Under the pieces are notes generated by a model, which did not search any database, was not told the origin of the DNA, and saw only the letters and a program-made list of their open reading frames with translations. A program made the position numbers and the translations under genes. Of a stretch of DNA of 64,000 nt, positions 1-10,346 are shown piece by piece (position 1 is the first letter of the stretch; the number at the start of each line of letters is the position of its first letter). The DNA is from Cupriavidus sp. D384 (GTDB lineage Bacteria; Pseudomonadota; Gammaproteobacteria; Burkholderiales; Burkholderiaceae). The stretch lies in NCBI RefSeq assembly GCF_001652915.1, contig NZ_BBQI01000095.1, positions 1-64,000 on the forward strand, written 5' to 3'.

Positions 1-1244
1 TCCACGCGCAGGCCGCCTTCATCGCGGTTGCTGATCGCAAGCCTGCCGCCGCCCTGCCTGACCAGACGGTCGACAATGGCAAGGCCCAGCCCCGAATGTG
101 CATTGCCGCCGCGTGCGGGATCCAGCCGCACGAAGGGCATGGTCACGCGCTCGATGGCATCGGCCGGGATACCCGGGCCCTGGTCTTCCACGGTCAGGCG
201 CCAGCCCTCGCTGGTGCGCGCCGTCGCCACATAGACCGGCGGCGCCCCGTACGCATATGCGTTGTCCACCAGGTTGCCGATGATGCGATCCAGCTGCGTG
301 GCGATCATCCGGAAACCATCGCCGGCGGTCAGTTCCAGCACCACCAGCCTGTCCTGCTCGTGCAGCGACGCCGCCAGTTCCCCGATGCGCTTGTCCACCG
401 GCACCGGCCGCGCCGTGGGCTCGCTGCTCTGCGCAAAGGTCAGGAACTGCTCGACGATGGCCGACATCGAGTCCACGTCGCGCGTCACCCCTGCGGCCGC
501 CTTGGGGTCGGACAGCATCTCGGCCCGCAGGCGCAGGCGCGCCAGCGGCGTCTTCAGGTCATGCGCAATGCCGGCCAGCATCGTGTTGCGTTCCTGGTCG
601 ATGCGGAACAGGTCGGCCACCATGCGATTGAAACGCACGATCAGCTGGCGCAGCTCGTGCGGCCCGCGCTCGCGCAGCGGCGGCACGGCCTGCTGGCGCG
701 ACAGCTTTTCGGCCGCCTCCGCCATGTCACGCACCGGGCGCTGGATCTGCCACGCCACGAACAGCGCGAACACGATCGCCACGCCCACCACCAGCACCAC
801 CCCCGGAATCAGGCGGTTGTCCGGGGGCGGGTTGTGGACAAACAGGATCGGCATGGCGATCCATCGATTGCGGTTGGGCAGCTTGATCCAGAGCCGCGGC
901 GTGGACAGTTCGTCCTCCAGCCGCACCTCCGAGCCGGGCGGCAGGCGGCGCGTGAACTGCTCCACCAGGCGGCGCGGGCGGCCTCCCTGGGGCGGCTTCG
1001 CATGTTCGTCGGCCACTGCCGTATCGGCCACGTCCACCAGGCTCGGCAAAGGCACGGGCGGCCGGGCATCCAGCGCGCGCTGGATGCTGTCCAGCTGGAA
1101 CAGCATCTGCTCGACCGAATAGTCGATCTGCTGCTGGCGCCGGTCCATGCGCAGGATGGCAAGCCACGAGAAATGGCTGATCACCAGCACGGCGGCGATC
1201 AGCAGCGCCATGCGGCCGAACAGGGTATCGATTCTTAGCTTCAT
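1..1244 (-). CDS. EnvZ-like sensor histidine kinase (C-terminus cut by window edge)
   Basis: Inner-membrane sensor kinase, read by translating the minus strand from the ATG at 1244; about 414 residues are in the window and only the last few are missing. It has a short cytoplasmic N-terminus, TM1 near residues 11-30, a small periplasmic region, TM2 near 145-165, a HAMP linker, the phospho-acceptor motif IAHDLKTPLARLR with His228, then an ATPase domain with N-box (GNLVDNAYAY), G1 (DQGPGIP) and G2 (SGLGLAIVDRL) motifs. It starts 9 bases after the stop of the response regulator gene, so the two form an operon. EnvZ/OmpR-type is inferred from architecture. Divergent placement next to the RND operon suggests, but does not prove, control of efflux. 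Confidence 0.9.
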   Translation of the reverse strand, partial: MKLRIDTLFGRMALLIAAVLVISHFSWLAILRMDRRQQQIDYSVEQMLFQLDSIQRALDARPPVPLPSLVDVADTAVADEHAKPPQGGRPRRLVEQFTRRLPPGSEVRLEDELSTPRLWIKLPNRNRWIAMPILFVHNPPPDNRLIPGVVLVVGVAIVFALFVAWQIQRPVRDMAEAAEKLSRQQAVPPLRERGPHELRQLIVRFNRMVADLFRIDQERNTMLAGIAHDLKTPLARLRLRAEMLSDPKAAAGVTRDVDSMSAIVEQFLTFAQSSEPTARPVPVDKRIGELAASLHEQDRLVVLELTAGDGFRMIATQLDRIIGNLVDNAYAYGAPPVYVATARTSEGWRLTVEDQGPGIPADAIERVTMPFVRLDPARGGNAHSGLGLAIVDRLVRQGGGRLAISNRDEGGLRV

Positions 1245-1253
1245 GCGGGAGCT

Positions 1254-2018
1254 TTATTGCGGAACGCTGTCCTCGGCTTCGTCGGGCACGAAGGTGTAGC
1301 CCCGGCCACGTACGGTCTGGATATAGCGCGGGCGCTGCGCGTCTTCGTCCAGCAGCCGGCGCAGGCGCCAGATCTGCACGTCGATGCCACGGTCGCTGAT
1401 GCCGTTGGCGGTGCCATACATCAGTTCGACGATGCGCTCGCGCGACAGCACTTCCAGCGGATGCATCAGCAGCAGCTTCAGCAGCGCGAATTCGGTATCG
1501 CTGATCGACACCGCCTGGCCGCTGCGTTCCAGCGACCGCTGGCGGAAGTTCACGCGGAACGGGCCAAAGGCGATCGATTCACGGTCTTCGGGGGCGGCAG
1601 CCGGGCGCGCCAGCTTGCGGCGCAGCACGGCGTTGATGCGCGCCAGCAGCTCGCGCGGCGAAAAAGGCTTGCCCAAATAGTCGTCGGCGCCGATTTCCAG
1701 TCCGACGATGCGGTCGATCTCGTCGCTGCGCGCGGTCAGCAGGATCACCGGGATATCGTCGTTCTTGGCACGCAGGTTGCGCAGGGCGGTCAGGCCGTCG
1801 ACCTTGGGCATCATCAGGTCGAGCACGATCAGCGCCGGGCGCTCGCGCTCCAGTCTGGCCTGCAGGCCATCACCGTCGTGCAGCACCGACACCGCAAAGC
1901 CCTGCGATGTCAGGTATTCGCGCAGCAGGTCGCGCAATTCGGGATCGTCGTCGACAACGAGAATCTGTGTGGGCTGGTTTGTACGCATAGGCACATGATA
2001 GTCAGGACGGGCATCCAA
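1254..2018 (-). CDS. OmpR-family response regulator
   Basis: DNA-binding response regulator of 254 residues. The receiver domain (about 18-135) shows the acidic pair in VVDDDPELRD, the phosphorylated Asp67 in IVLDLMMP, the conserved Thr in LLTAR and the Lys in GKPF. A winged-helix domain (about 155-245) ends in the family signature TVRGRGYTF. An internal Met at residue 11 (1988) begins nearer the usual OmpR start and may be the real one. It is followed at once by the EnvZ-like kinase and is divergent from the efflux operon, with 278 bases between start codons that must hold both promoters. Confidence 0.93.
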   Translation of the reverse strand: MDARPDYHVPMRTNQPTQILVVDDDPELRDLLREYLTSQGFAVSVLHDGDGLQARLERERPALIVLDLMMPKVDGLTALRNLRAKNDDIPVILLTARSDEIDRIVGLEIGADDYLGKPFSPRELLARINAVLRRKLARPAAAPEDRESIAFGPFRVNFRQRSLERSGQAVSISDTEFALLKLLLMHPLEVLSRERIVELMYGTANGISDRGIDVQIWRLRRLLDEDAQRPRYIQTVRGRGYTFVPDEAEDSVPQ

Positions 2019-2296
2019 CTTTGCAAATGCCCGGGACGGTTTTGTTTCTGGAGGTTACACCCACGCCGCCCGTAACCCGCTGTAATAAAAGCGGGAGACC
2101 GCGAAATACGTGGGATCATGACTGCACATTATGCTTCCATCCATGACGCGCCCTGCCGGGCGCCATCCCACCTGACGGCGGGTCGCCCTGCCCTCGCGAT
2201 GCGGCATACTGCTGCCACTCCGCCGTCACAGTCGCGGTGCGAATACCGTTTGGCACGCGCCCCTTTTTTGTCGTGCCGGTTCCCAGGATTCCGTTC

Positions 2297-3835
2297 ATGT
2301 CCCACCCAGAACAAGGTCAACCTATTCCTCCCACTCCGCCGCGCGGTGCGGGCCGTTCGCGCCGCCGCACCTGGATTGCCGTCGCCGTCATTGTGCTGCT
2401 GGCAGGCGCCGGCTGGTACTGGCACAGCCACCGCAAGGCGGCCCAGGAAGCCGGTGCCGGCGCGCCGGGGGCCGCCAGCGGCGCGGCGGGCATGGGCGCC
2501 GGCCGGCGCGGGCCCGGTGGGACCGGGGGTCCGGGGGGCCCGAACGCCATGCCGCGCTCGCCGGTGGTGGTCAATACAGTCAGCAAGCGCAGCATGGACG
2601 TGGTGCTCAATGGCCTGGGCAACGTGACGCCGGTGGCGAATGTCACCGTGCGCGCGCAGGTTTCGGGCCCGCTGCTGAAGGTGCTGTTCAAGGAAGGCCA
2701 GATGATCAAGGCCGGCGACGTGCTGGCGGAGATCGACCCGCGCCCGTTCCAGGCCGCGCTGGACCAGGCCGTGGGCCAGCTGGCCCGTGACCAGGCGTTG
2801 CTGCAGAACGCCCGGCTGGACCAGCAGCGCTACAAGACGCTGCTGTCGCAGGATTCGATCTCGAAGCAGCAGGTGGACACGCAGGACGCGCTGGTGCGCC
2901 AGTACGAAGGCGTGGTCAAGACCGACCAGGGCAATGTCGACAACGCGCGGCTGAACCTGGGCTACACCCGGATCGTGGCGCCAACTTCTGGCCGGATCGG
3001 CCTGCGCCAGGTGGACCCGGGCAACATCGTCAGCACCGGCGACACGAACGGCATCGCCCTGATCACGCAGATCCAGCCGATCACCGTGCTGTACACGATC
3101 CCCGAGGACAACCTGCCCGCCGTGCTCAAGAAGCTCAACGCCGGCGAAAAGCTCCAGGTGCAGGCGTGGGACCGCCAGATGCGCAACCAGCTGGCCGAGG
3201 GCTCGCTGCTGACCACTGACAACCAGATCGACACCACCACGGGCACGGTCAAGCTCAAGGCCATCTTCCAGAACACCGACGGGATGCTGTTCCCGAACCA
3301 GTTCGTGAATGTGCGCACGCGGGTGGATACCATGGAAGACGCCACGGTGATTCCGGTGGCCGCCATCCAGCGTGGCCAGCAAGGCACCTTTGTCTACGTG
3401 GTGGGCGACGACAATACGGTGAAGGTTCAGGTGGTGACGCTGGGCCCGAGCGATGGTGCCCGCACCGCCGTGCTCAAGGGGGTGGAGCCCGGCCAGCGCG
3501 TGGTGGTGGACGGCGCCGACCGGCTCAAGGAAGGCATGGTCGTGGAGGCGGTGGACCCGGCCGCACGCGCCGCGCAGCTGCAGCCGTCGAGCGCGCCGCG
3601 TGCGCGTGGCCGCCGTGGCAACTGGGGCGGCGCCAGCGGCGCGCATGGTGGTGCCAGCGGCGCACATGGAGCATCAGGGGCGCCGGGCGCTGCCAGCGAC
3701 GGCACGGGGACGTCGGCAGCGGCGGGCGCGCCGGGCGAGCGCCGCCGCATGCGCGATGCCGACACCAGCCCGAACCCGGCCACCAACACGCCTGCCAATC
3801 CGGGCGCCAGCGTGGGCCAGCGGCCGCAGCAGTAA
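2297..3835 (+). CDS. mdtA: RND efflux membrane-fusion (periplasmic adaptor) protein, MdtA-like
   Basis: Adaptor subunit of a tripartite efflux pump, 512 residues from the ATG at 2297; an in-frame ATG lies 60 bases upstream, but its extra residues look non-coding. One N-terminal membrane anchor (about 26-42) follows an Arg-rich stretch. The biotinyl-lipoyl/HlyD core is recognisable (VRAQVSGPLLKVLF, then a coiled-coil hairpin, then IVAPTSGRIGLRQVDPGN). Odd features are a Gly/Ala-rich linker after the anchor and a Gly/Ala/Ser/His-rich C-terminal tail of roughly 80 residues with repeated GASGAHG-type units. It is first gene of the operon mdtA-mdtB-mdtC-nodT, 21 bases before mdtB. The symbol is by family resemblance. 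Confidence 0.92.
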   Translation: MSHPEQGQPIPPTPPRGAGRSRRRTWIAVAVIVLLAGAGWYWHSHRKAAQEAGAGAPGAASGAAGMGAGRRGPGGTGGPGGPNAMPRSPVVVNTVSKRSMDVVLNGLGNVTPVANVTVRAQVSGPLLKVLFKEGQMIKAGDVLAEIDPRPFQAALDQAVGQLARDQALLQNARLDQQRYKTLLSQDSISKQQVDTQDALVRQYEGVVKTDQGNVDNARLNLGYTRIVAPTSGRIGLRQVDPGNIVSTGDTNGIALITQIQPITVLYTIPEDNLPAVLKKLNAGEKLQVQAWDRQMRNQLAEGSLLTTDNQIDTTTGTVKLKAIFQNTDGMLFPNQFVNVRTRVDTMEDATVIPVAAIQRGQQGTFVYVVGDDNTVKVQVVTLGPSDGARTAVLKGVEPGQRVVVDGADRLKEGMVVEAVDPAARAAQLQPSSAPRARGRRGNWGGASGAHGGASGAHGASGAPGAASDGTGTSAAAGAPGERRRMRDADTSPNPATNTPANPGASVGQRPQQ

Positions 3836-3856
3836 GGAAGAGGATAGGGAAGCGGC

Positions 3857-6800
3857 ATGAATCCTTCACGCATCTTTATCGAGCGGCCGGTTGCCACGGC
3901 CCTGCTGATGATCGCCATCCTGCTGTCGGGGCTGGTCGCATTCAAGCTGCTGCCGCTCTCCGCCCTGCCCGAGGTCGACTACCCGACCATCCAGGTCACC
4001 ACGCTGTACCCCGGCGCCAGCCCCGACGTGATGACCTCGTCGGTCACGGCGCCGCTGGAGCGCCAGTTCGGCCAGATGCCGGGCCTCAAGCAGATGTCGT
4101 CGTCGTCATCGGGCGGTGCGTCGGTCATCACGCTGCAGTTCGAACTGACGCTGTCGCTGGACGTGGCCGAGCAGGAAGTCCAGGCCGCCATCAACGCAGG
4201 CGGCAACCTGCTGCCGGCCGACCTGCCGATGCCGCCGGTCTACAGCAAGGTCAACCCTGCCGACGCGCCGATCATGACGCTGGCGATGACGTCCGACACC
4301 CTGCCGCTGCCCAAGCTGCAGGACATGGTCGACACGCGCGTGGCAGCCAAGATCTCCCAGATCCAGGGCGTGGGCCTGGTCACGATCAGCGGCGGCCAGC
4401 GGCCGGCCGTGCGCATCCAGGCCAACCCGACCGCACTGGCAAACCTGGGCATGTCGATCGACGACCTGCGCACCGCCGTCGGCAGCGCCAACGTCAACGG
4501 CGCCAAGGGCAGCTTCGACGGCCCGTCGCGCGCCTCGACCATCGACGCCAACGACCAGCTCAAGTCTGCCGACGAGTACAAGCAGATCATCATCGGCTAC
4601 CAGAACGGCGCGCCGATCCGCATTACCGACGTGGCGGAGATCGTCGACGGCCCCGAGAACAGCCGCCTGGCCGCGTGGGCCAACGCCAGGCCGGCCATCG
4701 TGGTCAATATCCAGCGCCAGCCGGGCGCCAACGTGATCGAGGTGGTGGACCGCATAAAGACGCTGCTGCCGCAGTTGCAGTCGGCGCTGCCGGCATCGGT
4801 GCACGTGCAGCTGCTGACCGACCGCACCACCACGATCCGGGCCTCGGTCAAGGACGTGGAGTTCGAACTGCTGCTGGCCATCGCGCTGGTGGTGATGGTG
4901 ATCTTCATCTTCCTGCGCAACCTCTCGGCCACGATCATCCCCGGCGTGGCCGTGCCGCTGTCGCTGGTGGGCACGTTCGGGGTGATGTACCTGGCCGGCT
5001 TCTCGATCAACAACCTTACGCTGATGGCGCTGACCATCGCCACGGGCTTCGTGGTGGACGACGCCATCGTGATGATCGAGAACATCATGCGCTACATCGA
5101 GGAAGGCGATTCCCCGATGGAGGCCGCGCTGAAGGGCTCGAAGCAGATCGGCTTCACCATCATCTCGCTGACGTTCTCGCTGGTGGCCGTGCTGATTCCG
5201 CTGCTGTTCATGGGCGATGTGGTCGGACGGCTGTTCCGTGAATTCGCGATCACGCTGGCGGTGTCGATCCTGATCTCGGCCGTGGTGTCGCTGACCCTGA
5301 CGCCGATGATGTGCGCGCGCCTGCTGCGCCATGTGCCGGAAAGCGAACAGTCGCGCTTCCACCTCGCCACGGGCCGCTTCTTCGACAACGTGATCGAAAG
5401 GTACGGCCGGGCGCTGGAATGGGTGCTGGCACGCCAGACCGCCACGCTGATCGTGGCCGTCGGCACGCTGGTGCTGACCGGCCTGCTCTACCTGCTGGTG
5501 CCCAAGGGCTTCTTCCCGGTGCAGGACACCGGCGTGATCCAGGCCATCACCGAGGCCGCGCAAACCAGCTCGTTCCAGTCGATGGGCCGCAAGCAGGAAG
5601 CCGTGCAGAAGGTGATCCTGCAAGATCCGGCGGTCGCCAGCGTGTCGTCGTTCATCGGCGTGGATGGCACCAACCAGACCATCAACGCCGGGCGCATGCT
5701 GATCAACCTGAAGCCCAAGGGCGACCGCGACTCGATGGCCGTGGTAACCGACCGCCTGCAGGAAGCGGTGCACAAGCTGGGCGGCGTGTCGCTCTACATG
5801 CAGCCCGTGCAGGACCTGACCATCGAAGACCGCGTGGCACGTACCCAGTACCAGTTCACGGTGGAAGATCCCGACCCGGCCGTGCTGGCCGAATGGGTGC
5901 CAAAGCTCGTCGAACGGTTGCAACAGGAACCCGAGCTGCGCGACATTGCCAGCGACCAGCAGAACAATGGCCTGCGCGCCTTCGTGGAGATCGACCGCGA
6001 CGCCGCCGCGCGCTTCGGCATCACCACGGCCGTGATCGACAGCGCGCTTTACAGCGCGTTCGGCCAGCGCCTGATCTCGACCATCTTCACCCAGGCCAGC
6101 CAGTACCGCGTGGTGCTGGAGACGATGCCCGAATTCCGTACCAGCCCGGCATCGCTGGCTGAACTGCGGCTGCCGTCGTCGTCGGGCGGCCAGGTGCCGC
6201 TGGGCTCCATCGCCCGGATCTCCGAGCGCACCGGCCCGCTCGTGATCAATCACCAGGGGCAGTTCCCGGCGGCCACGATCTCGTTCAACCTGGCGCCGGG
6301 CGAATCGCTGGGCGCCGCCGTCGACAAGATCACCAAGGTGGAGCAGGAAATCGGGCTGCCGATCTCGATGGCCACCGAGTTCCAGGGGGCGGCGCTGGCC
6401 TTTCGGGCGTCGCTGTCGAACACGCTCTGGCTGATCCTGGCCGCCGTGGTGACGATGTATATCGTGCTGGGCGTGCTGTACGAGAGCACCATCCACCCCG
6501 TGACCATCCTCTCCACGCTGCCGTCGGCGGGCGTGGGCGCGCTGCTGGCGCTGCTGGTCTTCCAGCAGGACCTGGGCATCATCGCGATCATCGGCATCAT
6601 CCTGCTGATCGGCATCGTCAAGAAGAACGCGATCATGATGATCGACTTCGCGCTCGAAGCCGAACGCGAGCACGGCATGAAGCCGTACGACGCCATCTTC
6701 CAGGCCTGCCTGCTGCGCTTCCGGCCCATCCTGATGACCACCATGGCCGCACTGCTGGCCGCGCTGCCGATGATGCTGGGCTCGGGCATCGGCTCGGAAC

Positions 6801-7036
6801 TGCGCCGCCCGCTGGGTATCACGATGGTTGGCGGCCTGCTGGTCAGCCAGGTGCTGACGCTGTTCACCACGCCGGTGATCTACCTGGCGTTCGACCGCGT
6901 GGCGTACCGCCTGAGGGACTGGCGCACCCGCAGGTTCGGCAGCCCCGACGAGGGCGGTGACGACGGCAACGGCGGAGACGATGGCGGCCATGGCGGCCAC
7001 CGCGTGGCGCCGCGTCCGCAGGAGCCAAACGCCTGA
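3857..7036 (+). CDS. mdtB: RND multidrug transporter, MdtB-like
   Basis: Inner-membrane proton-drug antiporter of 1059 residues, the usual length of the HAE1/AcrB family with 12 membrane helices and two large periplasmic loops. The N-terminus IFIERPVATALLMI, the TM4 acidic pair in GFVVDDAIVMIENI and the TM10 lysine in GIVKKNAIMMIDFALE are the known proton-relay elements. The cytoplasmic C-terminal tail is Gly/Asp-rich (residues about 1030-1050). The stop codon overlaps the next gene's ATG by one base (TGATG), as expected for MdtB/MdtC, which in E. coli form a mixed trimer. Substrates cannot be read from sequence. Confidence 0.95.
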   Translation: MNPSRIFIERPVATALLMIAILLSGLVAFKLLPLSALPEVDYPTIQVTTLYPGASPDVMTSSVTAPLERQFGQMPGLKQMSSSSSGGASVITLQFELTLSLDVAEQEVQAAINAGGNLLPADLPMPPVYSKVNPADAPIMTLAMTSDTLPLPKLQDMVDTRVAAKISQIQGVGLVTISGGQRPAVRIQANPTALANLGMSIDDLRTAVGSANVNGAKGSFDGPSRASTIDANDQLKSADEYKQIIIGYQNGAPIRITDVAEIVDGPENSRLAAWANARPAIVVNIQRQPGANVIEVVDRIKTLLPQLQSALPASVHVQLLTDRTTTIRASVKDVEFELLLAIALVVMVIFIFLRNLSATIIPGVAVPLSLVGTFGVMYLAGFSINNLTLMALTIATGFVVDDAIVMIENIMRYIEEGDSPMEAALKGSKQIGFTIISLTFSLVAVLIPLLFMGDVVGRLFREFAITLAVSILISAVVSLTLTPMMCARLLRHVPESEQSRFHLATGRFFDNVIERYGRALEWVLARQTATLIVAVGTLVLTGLLYLLVPKGFFPVQDTGVIQAITEAAQTSSFQSMGRKQEAVQKVILQDPAVASVSSFIGVDGTNQTINAGRMLINLKPKGDRDSMAVVTDRLQEAVHKLGGVSLYMQPVQDLTIEDRVARTQYQFTVEDPDPAVLAEWVPKLVERLQQEPELRDIASDQQNNGLRAFVEIDRDAAARFGITTAVIDSALYSAFGQRLISTIFTQASQYRVVLETMPEFRTSPASLAELRLPSSSGGQVPLGSIARISERTGPLVINHQGQFPAATISFNLAPGESLGAAVDKITKVEQEIGLPISMATEFQGAALAFRASLSNTLWLILAAVVTMYIVLGVLYESTIHPVTILSTLPSAGVGALLALLVFQQDLGIIAIIGIILLIGIVKKNAIMMIDFALEAEREHGMKPYDAIFQACLLRFRPILMTTMAALLAALPMMLGSGIGSELRRPLGITMVGGLLVSQVLTLFTTPVIYLAFDRVAYRLRDWRTRRFGSPDEGGDDGNGGDDGGHGGHRVAPRPQEPNA

Positions 7037-10000
7037 TGAACCTCTCGGCCACCTTCATCCATCGCCCGGTAGCCACCGCGCTGCTGACCATCGGCATCCT
7101 GCTGGCGGGCATTGCCGCATTCCGGCTGCTGCCGGTGTCGCCGCTGCCGCAGGTGGACTTCCCGACGATCTCGGTCTCGGCGTCGCTGCCCGGCGCCAGC
7201 CCCGAGACCATGGCGGCCACCGTGGCAACGCCGCTGGAACGCGCGCTGGGTGCCATCGCGGGCGTGACCGAGATCACGTCGAGCAGTTCGCTGGGTTCCA
7301 CGCGCGTGACGCTGCAGTTCGACCTGTCACGCGATATCGACGGCGCTGCCCGCGACGTGCAGGCGGCCATCAATGCGTCGCGCGCCACGCTGCCCACCAG
7401 CCTGCCGAACAACCCCACCTACCGCAAGGTGAACCCGGCCGACGCGCCGATCATGATCATCGCGCTGACGTCGCCGACGATGACGCGCGGCCAGCTCTAC
7501 GACGCGGCGTCGACGATCCTGGCCCAGAAGCTGTCGCAGGTGGAAGGCGTGGGCCAGGTCACCATCGGCGGGTCGTCGCTGCCGGCCGTGCGGGTGGAGC
7601 TGAATCCGACCGCACTGAACCACTACGGCATTTCGCTGGAGGATGTGCGCAACACCATCAGCGCCACCAACGCGAACCGGCCGCTCGGCATCCTGGACAA
7701 TCCCAACACGGCGTGGCAGGTCTATGCCAATGACCAGGCGATGGCGGCCAGGGACTACATGCCGCTGATCATCCGGTACGCCACGCCGGGCACCTACTCT
7801 TCCACATCGGCTGGCGCGCTGATCGCCAGCACGGCCAACGCGGCAGCGGGCGGCAATGTCAGCACCAAGACCGTCAACGGCGTCACCACCACCACGATCA
7901 CCACCAGCAGCGGCACCACCACCATCAGCACCGGGGCCACGGGCGGCAATGTCAACAGCGGCGGCCCGAACTCGTTTGCGGTGCCGGTGCGGCTGCAGGA
8001 CGTTGCCAATGTGGTGGATTCGGTGCAGGACATCCGCAATGCGGGCTCGGCAAACGGCAAGCCGTCAGTGCTGCTGGTGCTGAACCGGTCGCCGGGCGCC
8101 AACATCATCGAGACCGTCGACCGCGTCAACGACATGCTGCCGCAGTTGCGCAAGATGATCCCGGCCACGATCTCGCTGGACGTGATGATGGACCGCACGC
8201 CCACCATCCGCGCGTCGCTGCGCGAGGTGGAGCACACGCTGATGATCTCGGTGGCGCTGGTGATCATGGTGGTGTTCGTGTTCCTGCGCAACGTGCGCGC
8301 CACGCTGATCCCCAGCGTGGCCGTGCCGGTGTCGCTGGTGGGCACGTTCACGATCATGTACCTGGCCGGGTTCTCGCTGAATAACCTGTCGCTGATGGCG
8401 CTGACCATCGCCACGGGCTTTGTGGTCGACGACGCCATCGTGGTCCTGGAGAACATCTCGCGCCACATCGAGGAAGGCATGAAGCCGATGGCCGCCGCCC
8501 TGCGTGGTGCGCGCGAGGTGGGGTTCACGGTGCTGTCGATGAGCCTGTCGCTGATCGCGGTGTTCATCCCGCTGCTGCTGATGGGCGGCATCGTGGGCCG
8601 GCTGTTCCAGGAATTCGCTATCACGCTGTCGGTAGCCATCCTGGTGTCGCTGGTGGTCTCGCTGACCACCACGCCGATGATGTGCGCGCGGCTGCTGCGT
8701 CCCGTGCATGAAGAAAAGCAGGGCCGCTTCCACCGGGCCACCGAGCACCTGTTCGTGCGCCTGCAGAACGGCTATGGGCGCACGCTGGGCGTGGCACTGC
8801 GCCATGGCCCGGTGATCTGGATCGTGCTGCTGCTGACCATCGCGCTGAACGTCTACCTGTACGTGATCGTGCCCAAGGGCTTCTTCCCGCAGCAGGACAC
8901 CGGGCGGCTGATCGGCTTTATCCGCGCCGACCAGGCCACGTCGTTCCAGCTGATGCGCACCAAGCTCGACAACTTCATCAAGATCGTGCAGTCCGACCCG
9001 GCCGTGGTCAACGTGACGGGCTTCACGGGCGGCTCGCAGCGCAATACCGGGCAGATGTTCGTCACGCTCAAGCCGCTGTCCGAACGCAAGGAAACGGCCG
9101 ACCAGATCGTGGCGCGGCTGCGCGGCAAGCTGGCGAAGGAGCCCGGGGCAAGCCTGTTCCTGACGCCCGTGCAGGATATCCGCATCGGCGGACGCCAGAG
9201 CAGTTCGGCCTACCAGTTCACCCTGCAGTCCGACGATCTCGACGTGCTCCGCGCGTGGGAGCCCAAGGTGCGCGCGGCGATCTCGAATATCAAGGGCCTG
9301 GAGGACGTGGATACCGATACCAACGACAAGGGCTTGCAGACGTCGGTGATCATCGACCGCGACACGGCGTCGAAGCTCGGCGTCACCGCGCAGCAGATCG
9401 ATGCGATCCTGAACGACGCGTTCGGCCAGCGGCTGGTGTCCACGATCTATCACCCGCTGAACCAGTACCGCGTGGTGATGGAGCTGAGCCAGGAGTACCT
9501 GCAGGGTCCCCACGCGCTGGACGACATCTACGTGGTCACGGGCGGCGGCAAGCGCGTGCCGCTGTCGGCCTTTGCGCGCGTGACGCCCACCAGCACACCG
9601 CTGGGCGTGAACCACCAGGGCCAGTTTGCCGCGTCGACCATCTCGTTCAACCTGGCCGAGGGCTACTCGCTGTCGCAGGCCACCGACGCCATCAAGCTGG
9701 CAATGGCGCAGATCGGCGCGCCGGAGACGCTGCAGGCCAACTTTGCGGGGGGCGCCAAGGCGTTCCAGGATTCGCTCAAAAGCCAGCCGCTGCTGATCCT
9801 GGCCGCCATCATCACGATCTATATCGTGCTGGGCATTCTCTACGAGAGCTACGTCCACCCGCTGACGATCCTGTCGACGCTGCCGTCGGCGGGCGTGGGC
9901 GCGTTGCTGGCCCTGCTGCTGTTCAAGACCGAGTTCAGCATCATCGCGCTGATCGGCGTGATCCTGCTGATCGGCATCGTCAAGAAGAACGCGATCATGA

Positions 10001-10332
10001 TGATCGACTTTGCCATCGACGCCGAGCGGCGCGACGGCCTGAGCCCGCGCGACGCCATCTACCGCGCCTGCCTGCTGCGCTTCCGGCCGATCATGATGAC
10101 CACGGCCGCCGCGCTGCTGGGCGCGGTGCCGCTGGCGCTGGGCCGCGGCGATGGCGCCGAGCTGCGCGCGCCGCTGGGTATCTCGATCGTCGGCGGCCTG
10201 GTGGTCAGCCAGCTGCTGACGCTGTACACGACGCCCGTGGTCTACCTGACGCTCGACCGCTGGCGCCTGAAGGTCAATGCATGGCGCGCGCGCCGGCAGC
10301 AACGCGGCGCCGCGCCGCAACTCGAACACTGA
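7036..10332 (+). CDS. mdtC: RND multidrug transporter, MdtC-like, with Thr/Ser-rich insertion
   Basis: Second RND pump subunit, 1098 residues, translationally coupled to the MdtB-like gene. It keeps the TM4 pair in GFVVDDAIVVLENI and the TM10 lysine in GIVKKNAIMMIDFAID. It is longer than usual because residues about 252-313 (7790-7975) form a low-complexity Ser/Thr/Gly/Ala/Val insertion in the first large periplasmic loop, roughly where MdtB-like has only a short turn before the conserved VRLQDVANVVD strand. The reading frame is intact and codon use does not change obviously, so it is a real protein segment. The insertion could alter docking or trimer contacts; that is inference. Confidence 0.94.
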   Translation: MNLSATFIHRPVATALLTIGILLAGIAAFRLLPVSPLPQVDFPTISVSASLPGASPETMAATVATPLERALGAIAGVTEITSSSSLGSTRVTLQFDLSRDIDGAARDVQAAINASRATLPTSLPNNPTYRKVNPADAPIMIIALTSPTMTRGQLYDAASTILAQKLSQVEGVGQVTIGGSSLPAVRVELNPTALNHYGISLEDVRNTISATNANRPLGILDNPNTAWQVYANDQAMAARDYMPLIIRYATPGTYSSTSAGALIASTANAAAGGNVSTKTVNGVTTTTITTSSGTTTISTGATGGNVNSGGPNSFAVPVRLQDVANVVDSVQDIRNAGSANGKPSVLLVLNRSPGANIIETVDRVNDMLPQLRKMIPATISLDVMMDRTPTIRASLREVEHTLMISVALVIMVVFVFLRNVRATLIPSVAVPVSLVGTFTIMYLAGFSLNNLSLMALTIATGFVVDDAIVVLENISRHIEEGMKPMAAALRGAREVGFTVLSMSLSLIAVFIPLLLMGGIVGRLFQEFAITLSVAILVSLVVSLTTTPMMCARLLRPVHEEKQGRFHRATEHLFVRLQNGYGRTLGVALRHGPVIWIVLLLTIALNVYLYVIVPKGFFPQQDTGRLIGFIRADQATSFQLMRTKLDNFIKIVQSDPAVVNVTGFTGGSQRNTGQMFVTLKPLSERKETADQIVARLRGKLAKEPGASLFLTPVQDIRIGGRQSSSAYQFTLQSDDLDVLRAWEPKVRAAISNIKGLEDVDTDTNDKGLQTSVIIDRDTASKLGVTAQQIDAILNDAFGQRLVSTIYHPLNQYRVVMELSQEYLQGPHALDDIYVVTGGGKRVPLSAFARVTPTSTPLGVNHQGQFAASTISFNLAEGYSLSQATDAIKLAMAQIGAPETLQANFAGGAKAFQDSLKSQPLLILAAIITIYIVLGILYESYVHPLTILSTLPSAGVGALLALLLFKTEFSIIALIGVILLIGIVKKNAIMMIDFAIDAERRDGLSPRDAIYRACLLRFRPIMMTTAAALLGAVPLALGRGDGAELRAPLGISIVGGLVVSQLLTLYTTPVVYLTLDRWRLKVNAWRARRQQRGAAPQLEH

Positions 10333-10346
10333 AGAAGGCATCTGCC

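Noticed and set aside
4106..7000. A very long open frame (964 codons) on the minus strand opposite the MdtB-like gene
   Set aside because: It is a shadow of GC-rich coding DNA: His/Gln/Arg/Asp-rich, no domain, and lies wholly antisense to a clear RND transporter. The same holds for 8065-10341 and most other antisense frames.
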